From Brucella pecoris (GTDB taxonomy: Bacteria; Pseudomonadota; Alphaproteobacteria; Rhizobiales; Rhizobiaceae): DNA of 64,000 nt. The stretch spans positions 160,384 through 224,383 of the forward strand of contig NZ_VEWK01000010.1 of assembly GCF_006376675.1 (NCBI RefSeq). Reading direction: 5' to 3'. The notes below the pieces were generated by a model, which saw only the letters and a program-made list of their open reading frames with translations, was not told where the DNA came from and did not search any database. Every line of letters begins with the position of its first letter. Position 1 is the stretch's first letter. Shown here one piece after another: positions 1 to 9,507 of this stretch. Position numbers and translations under genes: made by a program.

Positions 1-33
1 GGCGACCTGCTGTTACACAACCTGCACGCCTGA
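1..33 (+). CDS. possible C-terminal end of a gene entering from the left (partial)
   Basis: The first 30 bases read as an open frame (GDLLLHNLHA) ending in TGA at 31-33, 24 bases before the stop of the convergent membrane-protein gene. The fragment is too short to assign, and it could be chance. Confidence 0.25.
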   Translation, partial: GDLLLHNLHA

Positions 34-57
34 CGTGCAAAAGGGCACTCGTTCCGG

Positions 58-471
58 TCAGGAAATGAAGCCGAAAGCATAGAGCAGCGGACCTGCTGCC
101 AGCACGAATTCAACCAGTGCGGCGAGACTGCCATAGAAGCGTCCGCCGGCCGGTCCGCCCTTGCGCCCGCCGGCGTCTGACATCATCGAAATGAAGCGTC
201 CGAACAGTGCAAATCCCCATACGGAGCCCAGCACGACCCAGAGAAAGGGCTGAGCGAAAACGAGGCACCCAAGTCCCACACCGAGATAAGGTCCGGCCAG
301 CGTCGCGCGGATGGAACCGTAACCTTCGGGACGGCCGTTGATCGGCTGGAGCCGCAGCAGCTTCATCGTTATGCCGGGCGCAAAAAGCATGACAAGACCG
401 GCAAGCGCCGTTATGGCGGCAGAGCCCCAGGCAAGCCATTCTCCGGTCGTGGCAGGAAGATAGAATTCCAT
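58..471 (-). CDS. small integral membrane protein of unknown function
   Basis: A protein of 137 residues made mostly of hydrophobic segments: about residues 10-32, a long stretch at roughly 60-95 that can hold two helices, and a last helix at the C-terminus. I chose the ATG at 471 because GAAAGGG lies about 8 bases upstream; the frame stays open for 27 more codons without a better site. Topology and size recall DUF4345-like proteins and a rhizobial inner-membrane family linked to phage infection in Agrobacterium H13-3. That link is from memory and cannot be confirmed here. It follows priA on the same strand with a gap of about 190 bases. Confidence 0.6.
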   Translation of the reverse strand: MEFYLPATTGEWLAWGSAAITALAGLVMLFAPGITMKLLRLQPINGRPEGYGSIRATLAGPYLGVGLGCLVFAQPFLWVVLGSVWGFALFGRFISMMSDAGGRKGGPAGGRFYGSLAALVEFVLAAGPLLYAFGFIS

Positions 472-660
472 CGCAATTACCCTTTCGGCACCCTCATCGT
501 TTCTTGTCGTATAAGCATTCCCCCCAACAGTGGAACCCGGTTTGGGAGACATGCAGAGAGATCGTCAGGCGGAGAGCTAATCAGACAGAACGCTCCCCGC
601 GATCGAACTGAACTGGAATTCTGTAGCGGAATTTCCGTCGATCTTCCACGCCTTTGCATG

Positions 661-2883
661 TCAGAGGAAACTTTGCGGATCGATATCCACCTGAACGCGG
701 ATCGATCCACGTTCCTTCGGGCCACCAGCAAGCAAGGCGCGGATAAATCCTTGAATATCGGCGCGTTTGGTTCCATGCACCAGAATGCGGAAACGATGCC
801 TCCCCCGCACGAGCGCCAGGGGGGCCTCGGCAGGGCCGAGCACGGAAATCTCGGACGACGAAGGTGCTGCCCGGCGCAACGCACGCGCATGATTTTCAGC
901 ATCGGGCCGGTTATCAGCGGAGATAATTAATGCCGCAAGTCGACCGAATGGCGGCAGTACGCTGCGCTCGCGCTCCTCGATTTCGCGAGCATAGAATGCT
1001 TCGGTATCACCACTGACGATGGCGCGCATGACCGGGTGATCCGGCTGATAGGTCTGGATGAGGCCGAGGCTCTTGCGCCCTGTTCGACCGGCGCGCCCCG
1101 TCACCTGATTGAGTAGCTGGAACGTGCGCTCAGCCGCGCGCGGGTCGCCATTGGCAAGGCCCAGATCGGCATCCACCACGCCCACCAGCGTCATGTTGGG
1201 AAAGTTGTGCCCCTTGGCGACGAGCTGTGTGCCGATAACGATATCCGCCTCGCCTTTTGCGATAGCGTCGAGTTCCAGTCGCAACCGCTTCACGCCCCCC
1301 GCCATATCAGACGAAAGCACTATGATTCGGGCTTCGCTGAAAGTTGCCGCCACTTCTTCCGCGATGCGCTCGACACCGGGACCGCAGGCAACCAGATGAT
1401 CCAGCGTGCCGCATTCGGGGCAGGCTTCCGGCGTCGGCTCGTGATAGCCACACTGGTGACACATGAGCTGCCCGCGAAAACGATGCTCGACCAGCCAGCT
1501 CGAACATTGCGGACACTGGAAGCGATGGCCGCAGACCCGGCACAATGTCAGCGGCGCATAACCGCGACGGTTGAGAAACAGCAGCGCCTGTTCGCCACGT
1601 CCGACAGTCTTGCCGACGGCCTCGGTCAGGGCAGGTGACAAAAACCGGCCCGGCGGCGGCGGTGACCGCCGCATGTCGATGGTCTTCAGATCGGGAAGTG
1701 CCGCTTCCGCATAGCGACCATAGAGCTTGATTCGCTTGTAGCGTCCCTGCTCCGCATTGACCTGGCTTTCGATGGAGGGGGTGGCTGATGCCAGCACCAC
1801 CGGAAAACCGCTGATATGACCACGCACCACGGCCATGTCGCGGGCATTGTAAAAAACCCGATCTTCCTGTTTGTAAGCCGGATCATGTTCTTCATCGACG
1901 ACGATCAGCCCCAGTTCCTTGAAGGGCAGAAAGAGAGCCGACCGCGCGCCCGCTACGACTCGCACCGTGCCTTCCGCAATCTGTCGCCAGACGCGTTCAC
2001 GGGTGCGGGGGGCAAGGTCGGAATGCCACTCGGCGGGCTTTGCGCCGAACCGGTCATGGAACCTGTCGAGAAACTGCTGCGTCAAGGCAATTTCCGGCAG
2101 GAGAATCAGCACCTGCTTGCCTTGCTCTATCGCCTTGGCAACCGCTTCGAAATAAACCTCGGTCTTGCCCGATCCCGTCACACCATCGAGCAGCGAAACC
2201 GAAAAACAGCCAGCCTCGACAGAATCAGAGAGCATTTCCGCTGCCGCCTGCTGATCTTCCGAAAGCGTGGCCCGCGCATAGTCGATATCGGGCTTTGCCA
2301 CCACGGCTGGCGGCGGCAGCATGACTTCTTCGAAAATGCCTTGCATCTTCAGCCCGTCCACAACCGTCATCGAGACGCCAGCCGCATGGGCCAGGCCGGA
2401 CCGCGTCCATGAAAGCCCGTCGCGGGCAAGCTCCATCACGCGCGCACGCGCTTCAGTCATGCGCTCCGGTTCGCCGCCGGAATAGCGAAGTCCCGGCACC
2501 GCCGGTTCGGGATCGAATGCGGCCGGCGCGCGCAAAACCATGCGCGCCACCATACCGGGCGGAGAGAGTGTGTAGTCGGCTGCCCAGCGCATGAAGCGCA
2601 GCATGTCGCCACCCACCGGCGGGCAGTCGAAAACCTCCGAAATCTCGCGCAATTTTCTGGCATCGACGGCATCGGTTTCACCCTCGCAGACGATCCCCGC
2701 CACTTCCCGCGGTCCAAGCGGCACGCGCACGATCGATCCGGGCTGGACGTTCATCCCTTCCGGAACCATATAAGAATAAGGCCGCTCCGCGGGCATGGGC
2801 ACGAGCACGGGAACGACCCGTGGTGCGAGCTCCGGAAACAGACCAGAAATGGCGTTTGCAATATCGTGCGAATCTTTCGACAT
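661..2883 (-). CDS. priA: primosomal protein N' (replication restart helicase PriA)
   Basis: PriA is a 3'-to-5' superfamily 2 helicase that recognises abandoned forks and reloads the replisome. The 740-residue product has the expected order: N-terminal DNA-binding region, Walker A GVTGSGKT at 234-241, DEEH box at 330-333, and a zinc-binding insert with eight cysteines (448, 451, 457, 460, 475, 478, 488, 491), followed by helicase motifs including GRAGRTGR. Length is normal and all key residues are present. It is divergent from tal across about 108 bases. Confidence 0.97.
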   Translation of the reverse strand: MSKDSHDIANAISGLFPELAPRVVPVLVPMPAERPYSYMVPEGMNVQPGSIVRVPLGPREVAGIVCEGETDAVDARKLREISEVFDCPPVGGDMLRFMRWAADYTLSPPGMVARMVLRAPAAFDPEPAVPGLRYSGGEPERMTEARARVMELARDGLSWTRSGLAHAAGVSMTVVDGLKMQGIFEEVMLPPPAVVAKPDIDYARATLSEDQQAAAEMLSDSVEAGCFSVSLLDGVTGSGKTEVYFEAVAKAIEQGKQVLILLPEIALTQQFLDRFHDRFGAKPAEWHSDLAPRTRERVWRQIAEGTVRVVAGARSALFLPFKELGLIVVDEEHDPAYKQEDRVFYNARDMAVVRGHISGFPVVLASATPSIESQVNAEQGRYKRIKLYGRYAEAALPDLKTIDMRRSPPPPGRFLSPALTEAVGKTVGRGEQALLFLNRRGYAPLTLCRVCGHRFQCPQCSSWLVEHRFRGQLMCHQCGYHEPTPEACPECGTLDHLVACGPGVERIAEEVAATFSEARIIVLSSDMAGGVKRLRLELDAIAKGEADIVIGTQLVAKGHNFPNMTLVGVVDADLGLANGDPRAAERTFQLLNQVTGRAGRTGRKSLGLIQTYQPDHPVMRAIVSGDTEAFYAREIEERERSVLPPFGRLAALIISADNRPDAENHARALRRAAPSSSEISVLGPAEAPLALVRGRHRFRILVHGTKRADIQGFIRALLAGGPKERGSIRVQVDIDPQSFL

Positions 2884-2991
2884 GATTGCGTGACCTTGGC
2901 GCGGCTTTGCGCTAAAGAAAAGCCACCTTCCGGGACTTAAATGGATTTAGCTCCCAAAAACCACCCGCGCTCATTATGGAGGAACGCTGTT

Positions 2992-3645
2992 ATGAAATTT
3001 TTCGTGGACACTGCGGACGTCAAGGAAATCCGTGAGCTCAACGACCTCGGACTGGTCGATGGCGTGACCACCAACCCGTCCCTCATCCTGAAGTCGGGTC
3101 GTGACATTATCGAAGTCACCAAAGAAATCTGCAACATCGTCAAGGGCCCGGTTTCTGCTGAAGTGGCTGCCACTGAATATGAGCAGATGATGAAGGAAGC
3201 AGCCGTCATCTCCAAGATCGCTGACAATATCTGCATCAAGCTGCCTGTCACCCTTGACGGACTTAAAGCCTGTAAGGCTCTGTCCTCCGAAGGTCACAAG
3301 GTCAACATGACGCTCTGCTTTTCGGCCAATCAGGCGCTTCTCGCAGCCAAGGCTGGCGCGACCTTCATTTCACCGTTCATTGGCCGTCTCGACGATACCG
3401 GCATCAACGGCATGGAACTGATTGCCGAGATCCGTACGATTTACGACAATTACGACTACCGCACGGAAATTCTGGCCGCTTCGGTTCGCACCGTCAATCA
3501 CGTCAAGGAAGCTGCCCTGATCGGCGCTGATGTCGTGACCGCGCCTCCGGCAACGCTGAAGGCGCTTGTCAAGCATCCGCTGACCGACAAGGGCCTCGAA
3601 ACCTTCCTCGCCGATTGGGCCAAGACCGGCCAGAAGATCGCCTGA
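2992..3645 (+). CDS. tal: transaldolase / fructose-6-phosphate aldolase family
   Basis: A 217-residue class I aldolase of the small TalC/Fsa type acting on sugar phosphates of the pentose phosphate pathway. It has the family start MKFFVDTADVKEI, the TTNPSL segment at about 26-31, and the Schiff-base lysine K83 in CIKLPVT. I start at 2992 rather than at 2941 because GGAGGAA lies just upstream and the N-terminus then matches the family. Sequence alone does not settle transaldolase versus fructose-6-phosphate aldolase activity. A strong terminator follows the stop. Confidence 0.93.
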   Translation: MKFFVDTADVKEIRELNDLGLVDGVTTNPSLILKSGRDIIEVTKEICNIVKGPVSAEVAATEYEQMMKEAAVISKIADNICIKLPVTLDGLKACKALSSEGHKVNMTLCFSANQALLAAKAGATFISPFIGRLDDTGINGMELIAEIRTIYDNYDYRTEILAASVRTVNHVKEAALIGADVVTAPPATLKALVKHPLTDKGLETFLADWAKTGQKIA

Positions 3646-3668
3646 TCAGCGACCTTGCCAGACAGATG

Positions 3669-3697
3669 AAAAAAGCGGGCTCAGGCCCGCTTTTTTA
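3669..3697. terminator. terminator between tal and the ATPase gene
   Basis: Stem AGCGGGC/GCCCGCT with a TCAG loop, flanked by an A-run on the left and six T on the right, so it can act in both directions between these convergent genes. The T-run touches the ATPase stop codon. Confidence 0.85.
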
Positions 3698-4789
3698 TTG
3701 CAGTACGCTTTCCCCGCCCTGCTTACTCACACGGATCGGCCTTGCGCCGCATTGCTCGGCAATCGCGTTGGCAAGAGCGGCAGAATGGGTCACCACGCAT
3801 ATCTGGCTGCGTTCGGATGCCTGTGTGATCATACGGGCAAGTGACGGGATCATATCAGGATGCAAACTTGCTTCGGGTTCGTTCAGCGCGATCAGCGGCG
3901 GCAGGCGATAGGACAGAAGCGCGACTGCCAGCGCCAGCAGGCGAATTTGCCCGTCGGACAATTCTCCCGGACGGAATATTCGCGACGGAAAAGCCGGGAA
4001 ATTCAAACCGAAGGTTGCCGTTTCGTCCGGATAGGGAATGACCAGCTTCGCACCATCCAGCGCATCGGCAACCAGACGATCCAGATCGACAGTATCCTGC
4101 CGGATATGGGCAAGCGTGGCAAAGACTGAAGCAAGATTGCTGCCATCCTCGTCCAGCATGGCAGCGGTTGCGGCAATGGACGGCTGGCGCACGGGCGCAT
4201 CCCGATCGCTTCGAAAGCCGTGATAAAAGCGCCAGCCGCGCAATTGCGCGGACAAGTCACCGATCTCCGGATAATGGCCGGATTGCCCCAGCACCGCCAG
4301 CCCGCTTTCCGATGTCAGAAGCCGTGCCGGATGCTCCATGCGCCGACCCTCCCCGTCCCGCGCGAAGACCGCAGGCCCACGCCGCTCCATCAGATCGACA
4401 GGACGCCGCCCCGTATCGAGATTGAGCTGCTCTTCCTTGATCTGCGGCTCGAAGGGAAAGGCGCCGGAGACCGGTGGCGGCAGACCTGCTTCGACACGAT
4501 AGGAAAGACGCGAGGCCAGTCGCTCGTCTTCAAAATCCGCTTCCAGAATGATGCGTGCCGATTCGTGCTTGCGGCGATTGCCGCTCCACATGGCCGATTG
4601 CATCCCTCCTTCCCGTACGATTTCGGTAGAGAGATTACCCTCTGCCGCCGCCTTTACCAGTTGCAGCGCCCGATAGAGATTGGATTTTCCAGCACCATTC
4701 TCGCCGACAAAAACTGTCACCTGTCCGAGATCGAAACGAACAGAGCGCAGCGAGCGATAGCCTTTGGCGGTAAACGAAACGAGACGCAT
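3695..4789 (-). CDS. RecF/SMC-like AAA ATPase
   Basis: A 364-residue soluble ABC-type ATPase of the AAA_21 class. Walker A is GENGAGKSN near residue 30. A signature-like LSDGQIRLLAL and a Walker B ending in LNEPEASLHP lie in the C-terminal third, followed by the H-loop region VVTHSAA. The start is set at the ATG at 4789, where AGAGGG precedes MRLVSFTAKGYRSL; the track's longer frame adds 14 residues. No TOPRIM or nuclease domain is visible, and no partner gene sits beside it, as it stands between two terminators. Role unknown; DNA repair or defence-like roles are only possibilities. Confidence 0.8.
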   Translation of the reverse strand: MRLVSFTAKGYRSLRSVRFDLGQVTVFVGENGAGKSNLYRALQLVKAAAEGNLSTEIVREGGMQSAMWSGNRRKHESARIILEADFEDERLASRLSYRVEAGLPPPVSGAFPFEPQIKEEQLNLDTGRRPVDLMERRGPAVFARDGEGRRMEHPARLLTSESGLAVLGQSGHYPEIGDLSAQLRGWRFYHGFRSDRDAPVRQPSIAATAAMLDEDGSNLASVFATLAHIRQDTVDLDRLVADALDGAKLVIPYPDETATFGLNFPAFPSRIFRPGELSDGQIRLLALAVALLSYRLPPLIALNEPEASLHPDMIPSLARMITQASERSQICVVTHSAALANAIAEQCGARPIRVSKQGGESVLQ

Positions 4790-4808
4790 GATCCCTCTGG
4801 TAGAAAAG

Positions 4809-4841
4809 CAAAAGGCGGCACGAACCCGCACCGCCTTTTAG
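4809..4841 (-). terminator. terminator after leuS-lptE
   Basis: Nine-base-pair stem AAAAGGCGG/CCGCCTTTT around a 12-base loop, just beyond the lptE stop and upstream of the ATPase start. On the minus strand it ends in CCGCCTTTTGC. Confidence 0.7.
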
Positions 4842-4863
4842 AGTGATTGGCATCAGGCCAAAA

Positions 4864-5445
4864 TCAGAGCTTCGACATTTTCATCGCCAGAGCGAGGAAT
4901 ATCTGTTCGGCCAGTTCTTCCGCCGCACGCTTGCGTGCATCGCGTTCGGCACGCAGGTTTGCGAATTCCTGACGCGGGCGGTCGAAGGATGCGCCGACCG
5001 TACGAGTGCCCACTGCAAGCGGCTTGCCGTCCTTGTCGCGCAGCACAAAATTCGACGTTGCCTTGACAATACCGGACGATGGACGCCCCGTACGATCAGT
5101 CTGGTCACCGATATCCACGCTCACCGCCGCGAGGGTGTAGTTGCTCAGACCGAGACCGAGGCGATAGGTCGGATTGGCCGGTTCACCGGCACCACCACCA
5201 AGCAGGAAGATCAGGCGATTGCGAACCTGCTGACCGAAGACATCGCCAGTCGGATCAATCGCCACTGAAGCAAGCTTGGTGCGCATGTCCGGCGTCACGC
5301 TGCCGCCGATGGTTCCGCCGGCGCCAGCGCCGGAGGAGTAAAGCGGCTGCACGGTGCATCCAGCCATCAGAACCGTAGCCCCAAGTGCGAAAAACGCAAC
5401 GCGGAAGGCTTTGATTGCGGAGAAAAAGCGGTCAGGCAACGACAT
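4864..5445 (-). CDS. lptE: LPS-assembly lipoprotein LptE
   Basis: An outer-membrane lipoprotein of 193 residues that plugs LptD during delivery of lipopolysaccharide to the cell surface. A signal peptide ends in the lipobox LMAGC (near residue 28), followed by the TVQPLY segment typical of alphaproteobacterial LptE. The start at 5445 puts the gene 14 bases inside the end of leuS, implying translational coupling; the longer frame would run far into leuS. Many relatives carry holA directly downstream; here a terminator follows instead. Confidence 0.88.
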   Translation of the reverse strand: MSLPDRFFSAIKAFRVAFFALGATVLMAGCTVQPLYSSGAGAGGTIGGSVTPDMRTKLASVAIDPTGDVFGQQVRNRLIFLLGGGAGEPANPTYRLGLGLSNYTLAAVSVDIGDQTDRTGRPSSGIVKATSNFVLRDKDGKPLAVGTRTVGASFDRPRQEFANLRAERDARKRAAEELAEQIFLALAMKMSKL

Positions 5446-8065
5446 TGACGATCCTTTGCGGCACCACAATAACCTTCTTCGGCGAGCCCCCGTTGAGCGC
5501 AGCCTTGACGAAGTCAAGTTCGAGCACCGCCTGCTGGATGCTAGCTTGATCAGCGTCGCGGGCGATTGTCAAATCCCCACGCTTCTTGCCGTTGATCTGC
5601 ACCGGCATAACGATCTCGTTTTCCACCACCAATGCCGGATCGAATTCCGGCCAGGCAGTACGGGCAACCAGCGTTTGGCGACCGGCAATCTTGCCGCCAA
5701 GCGCCGCCAGGCACTGTTCGGCCAGATGTGGCATCATCGGTGCCAGCATCGCTATGAGCTTTTCGGTGACGTCACGGACGGCACTCTTCAACTCGTCATC
5801 CGCATTGCCCGAAGCCACCTGCTGCAGGGAAGCAGCAGCCGTGTTGACCAGCTCGTAAAGACGGGCGACGCCACGGTTGAAGGCCAGCTTCTCGATATCG
5901 TCGCCGACAGCCTTGACCGCCTTGTGCGCAGCCTTGGAAACGACAAGGGCTTCGCCCTGCGTCCCGGTCTTCGGCGCAACGTCCTTCAACTGTTCGGCGG
6001 CTTCCGCCACCAGACGCCAGACGCGCTGCACAAAACGATGGGCACCTTCGGCACCGGCTTCCGTCCAGATCACGTCACGCTCGGGCGGCGAATCAGACAG
6101 CATGAACCAGCGCGCCGTATCGGCCCCGTAGGAAGCGATGATATCGTCCGGATCGACAACGTTCTTCTTCGACTTCGACATCTTCTCGATGGAACCGATT
6201 TCCACCGGCTCGCCCGTCGAGAGCAGCGTCGCGCTGCGCTTGCCATCGGTCTCCTCGATGCGAATGTCGGCAGGCGCTACCCACTGGCCATTGGCTTTGT
6301 AGGTCTCGTGCACAACCATGCCCTGTGTAAACAGGCCCTTGAATGGCTCGTCGATGCCGACGTGACCGGCGACCTTCATTGCGCGGGTGAAGAAGCGCGA
6401 ATAGAGCAGATGCAAAATCGCGTGTTCAATACCACCGATATACTGATCGACCGGCAGCCAGTGATCGGCAACCTTGCGATCAGTCGGCTCGTTTTCCCAC
6501 GGTGCCGTAAAGCGGGCATAGTACCAGGACGAATCGACGAACGTGTCCATCGTGTCGGTTTCACGACGGGCATCGCCACCGCATTTCGGGCACTTCACGT
6601 GACGCCAGGTCGCGTGACGGTCGAGCGGATTGCCCGGACGGTCGAACTCGACATCATCCGGCAGCTTGACCGGCAGATCGGCGCGCGGCACCGGATTGAC
6701 GCCACAGCTTTCGCAATGGATCATCGGGATCGGGCAACCCCAATAGCGCTGGCGCGAAATGCCCCAGTCGCGTAGACGGAACTGCACCTTGCGGCTTGCC
6801 TGTGGGCTGTTGCCGAGGCTGGTCTGTTCCAGACGGTTTGCCACTTCGTTGAAGGCTGCTTCCGGCGTCATACCGTCGAGGAAGCGCGAATTGATCATCA
6901 GGCCATCGTCAGTATAAGCCGTTTCGCCGATGCTGAAGCTTGCCGCGTCCTCACCCTTCGGCAGAACGACAGGCGTAACCTTCAATTTGTACTTGTTGGC
7001 GAAGTCCAGGTCGCGCTGATCATGCGCCGGGCAGCCGAACACCGCACCGGTGCCATATTCCATCAGGACGAAATTGGCGACATAGACCGGCAGTTCCCAG
7101 CTCTCGTCGAACGGATGCTTGACCTTGACACCCGTTTCGAAGCCCTTCTTTTCAGCCGTTTCGAGCGCCGCCAGCGACGTGCCGTGTTGATGGCATTCCT
7201 CGATGAAGCCGGAAAGCGAAGCATTGTCTTCAGCCAGCTTCTTCGCCAGCGGATGATCGGCGGAGATCGCCACGAAAGCCGCGCCGAACAGCGTGTCGGG
7301 GCGGGTCGTATAAACTTCGATTTCCGAGAAACCGGCAGGCGCGGTCTTGCCGTCCAGCGCGAAGCGGACCTGCAAGCCTTCCGACTTGCCGATCCAGTTG
7401 CGCTGCATCAAACGAACCTTTTCCGGCCACTGGTCGAGCGTATCGAGACCGGCCAGCAATTCCTCGCTGAAATCGGTGATCTTGAAGAACCATTGCGTCA
7501 GTTCGCGCTGTTCGACCAGAGCGCCCGAACGCCAGCCGCGACCATCCACCACCTGCTCATTGGCAAGCACGGTGTTGTCGACCGGATCCCAGTTGACCTT
7601 GGAGGTCTTGCGCGTCACCAGACCCTTTTCGAAAAGATCGATGAACAACATCTGCTGGCGATGATAATATTCCACGTCGCAGGTCGCGAATTCACGCGCC
7701 CAGTCGAGCGAAAGCCCCATCGATTTGAGCTGGCTGCGCATCGTGGCGATGTTCTGGTAGGTCCATTCCTTCGGATGAACCTTGTTCTGCATCGCCGCAT
7801 TTTCAGCAGGCATGCCGAACGCGTCCCAACCCATCGGGTGAAGCACGTTGAAACCCTTGGCGCGCTTGTAACGGGCGACAACGTCACCCATCGCATAGTT
7901 GCGCACATGGCCCATATGGATGCGCCCCGATGGATAGGGGAACATCTCGAGCACATAATATTTCTCGCGGCTGTCGCTATTGTCGGTTTCGAAGGTCCGG
8001 TCTTCTTCCCAGACTTTCTGCCAATGAGCTTCCGCCACGCGCGGATTATAACGTTCGGCTGCCAT
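5432..8065 (-). CDS. leuS: leucyl-tRNA synthetase
   Basis: Class Ia synthetase of 877 residues that charges tRNA-Leu. The HIGH-type motif is HMGH at 50-53 and the KMSKS loop lies at 628-632. The editing domain (CP1) lies between them, with a CxxC pair (CPKCGG) in the zinc-like insertion. The C-terminal anticodon-binding and LeuS-specific domains are complete. It leads a two-gene unit with lptE and is divergent from yggS. Confidence 0.98.
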   Translation of the reverse strand: MAAERYNPRVAEAHWQKVWEEDRTFETDNSDSREKYYVLEMFPYPSGRIHMGHVRNYAMGDVVARYKRAKGFNVLHPMGWDAFGMPAENAAMQNKVHPKEWTYQNIATMRSQLKSMGLSLDWAREFATCDVEYYHRQQMLFIDLFEKGLVTRKTSKVNWDPVDNTVLANEQVVDGRGWRSGALVEQRELTQWFFKITDFSEELLAGLDTLDQWPEKVRLMQRNWIGKSEGLQVRFALDGKTAPAGFSEIEVYTTRPDTLFGAAFVAISADHPLAKKLAEDNASLSGFIEECHQHGTSLAALETAEKKGFETGVKVKHPFDESWELPVYVANFVLMEYGTGAVFGCPAHDQRDLDFANKYKLKVTPVVLPKGEDAASFSIGETAYTDDGLMINSRFLDGMTPEAAFNEVANRLEQTSLGNSPQASRKVQFRLRDWGISRQRYWGCPIPMIHCESCGVNPVPRADLPVKLPDDVEFDRPGNPLDRHATWRHVKCPKCGGDARRETDTMDTFVDSSWYYARFTAPWENEPTDRKVADHWLPVDQYIGGIEHAILHLLYSRFFTRAMKVAGHVGIDEPFKGLFTQGMVVHETYKANGQWVAPADIRIEETDGKRSATLLSTGEPVEIGSIEKMSKSKKNVVDPDDIIASYGADTARWFMLSDSPPERDVIWTEAGAEGAHRFVQRVWRLVAEAAEQLKDVAPKTGTQGEALVVSKAAHKAVKAVGDDIEKLAFNRGVARLYELVNTAAASLQQVASGNADDELKSAVRDVTEKLIAMLAPMMPHLAEQCLAALGGKIAGRQTLVARTAWPEFDPALVVENEIVMPVQINGKKRGDLTIARDADQASIQQAVLELDFVKAALNGGSPKKVIVVPQRIVNVVA

Positions 8066-8187
8066 GACCGTATTTACTCGTACGAAGGTGATGCAATAAG
8101 GAGAGTCGATATTTAATGGCGACCTTCACCACGTATTGGCGAAAGCGTCAACCTTTTGCGGATGAAAAGCCTGAAAGCGAGTGTTTC

Positions 8188-8868
8188 ATGTCAGATATCG
8201 TAGCGAAGCTGAACACGGTCAAGGCCGCAATAGCCAAAGCCGAAAAGGAAGCACAGCGCGACAAAAGCTCCGTTACGCTTGTCGCCGTATCGAAAACCTT
8301 CGACGCAGAAGAAATCCGCCCAGCGCTTGATGCGGGCCAGCGGGTCTTCGGCGAGAACCGCGTGCAGGAAGCACAAGCCAAATGGCCAGGACTGCGCGAG
8401 GATTATTCCGGCATCGAACTGCATCTGATCGGCCCGCTGCAGTCCAACAAGGCGGCCGATGCCGTCGCCCTGTTCGATGTCATCGAAACGGTCGACCGCG
8501 AAAAGATCGCCGCTGCCCTTGCAGCCGAAATCAGGAAGCAGAACAAGGCCCCGAAGCTCTACGTGCAGGTAAATACCGGACTTGAAGAACAGAAGGCTGG
8601 CATTGCGCCGAAGGAGGCGGTTGCCTTTGTCGAGCGCTGCCGCAAGGAACATGGCCTCGCCATCGAGGGATTGATGTGCATCCCGCCTGCGGTTGAAAAT
8701 CCGGGGCCACATTTCGCGCTTCTGGAAAAGCTCGCCCGTGAAGCTGGCGTGGAAAAACTCTCCATGGGCATGTCGGGCGATTACGAGACCGCCATCGGCT
8801 TCGGCGCGACATCGGTGCGTGTCGGTTCGGCCATCTTCGGCGGGCGGAGCTATACCAACCCCGCCTGA
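8188..8868 (+). CDS. yggS: YggS/PROSC-type pyridoxal-phosphate homeostasis protein
   Basis: A single-domain alanine-racemase-fold protein of 226 residues that binds pyridoxal phosphate and buffers the B6 pool. The cofactor lysine is K36 in VAVSKT. Other family blocks are FGENRVQEAQ, HLIGPLQSNK and LSMGMSGDYETAI, and the chain ends in GSAIFGGR. I use the ATG at 8188, which gives the usual family length; the frame is open back to 8116. Expected in the cytosol. Confidence 0.93.
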   Translation: MSDIVAKLNTVKAAIAKAEKEAQRDKSSVTLVAVSKTFDAEEIRPALDAGQRVFGENRVQEAQAKWPGLREDYSGIELHLIGPLQSNKAADAVALFDVIETVDREKIAAALAAEIRKQNKAPKLYVQVNTGLEEQKAGIAPKEAVAFVERCRKEHGLAIEGLMCIPPAVENPGPHFALLEKLAREAGVEKLSMGMSGDYETAIGFGATSVRVGSAIFGGRSYTNPA

Positions 8869-8889
8869 TTCCGTTGTCCAGCAGCTATA

Positions 8890-9177
8890 TTAGTGCAGGA
8901 CGATCTCGCCCTGCACATTCCTCCAGTCCGAGGGGCCAAGCAGCCGGAAATGCGTGTAGCTGACCGAATGCAACGGCCCGTCAATCTCCCGATTCCAGAA
9001 TTCGATAAAGTGATTGAGCACCGGAAAATCGGGCGCCAGATCATAATCCTGCCAGACGAAAAGCTGCAGCAGATGCGGGTGATCGGGCAAGTGGTAGAAA
9101 ACTTTCGCCGTCGTCAGACCATAACCGGCGAGTTGGAGTTCGAAGGCTGACTTTGCGTTCAAAGCGGACGTCGTCAT
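8890..9177 (-). CDS. usg: Usg family protein
   Basis: A 95-residue protein matching the Usg family of alphaproteobacteria by its central LPDHPHLLQLFVWQDYDLAP block and the closing GEIVLH. The family was named for a position near tryptophan genes, and its function is not known. No trp gene is visible here; the neighbours are yggS (convergent) and acs (divergent). A good ribosome site (AAAGGGGAAA) precedes the ATG. Confidence 0.85.
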   Translation of the reverse strand: MTTSALNAKSAFELQLAGYGLTTAKVFYHLPDHPHLLQLFVWQDYDLAPDFPVLNHFIEFWNREIDGPLHSVSYTHFRLLGPSDWRNVQGEIVLH

Positions 9178-9507
9178 GGCGATTTCCCCTTTTTGTGAAG
9201 AGCCATATTGTCAGGCTCCTGAATAGGAGATAATCACTCTAAATGGTTTTTAAACTGTAAAAACAATATATTAGCATCAGCCAGCAGCGAGTGCTGCCAG
9301 TTGCCATTTCTGACGATGCGTCATTGTGGATCATAGACGCGCCGATTGTCTAATTTACCTTGCCCGCAATGGAAGGTAGACAAGGCACCCGATGGTCTCG
9401 CCTTTCACGGCAAGCCGTCTCATCCGGCGGGAGGTGCCGGTCAGTTTTTGGGTGCATTTATACGAGCGGGATATCGTCCGGCTCGCGGAATGCTGAAGGA
9501 GGAAATC
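9178..9507. other. 330-base intergenic region between usg and acs
   Basis: Divergent upstream region for usg and acs. It holds an AT-rich stretch near 9235-9275 and an inverted repeat TACCTT/AAGGTA at 9356-9378. The acs frame is open from 9346, but the strong AAGGAGG at 9496-9502 fixes the start at 9508. I see no convincing gene or RNA in it. Confidence 0.4.

Noticed and set aside
5354..6775. A 473-codon plus-strand frame opposite leuS
   Set aside because: It mirrors the intact leuS gene and has no family features.
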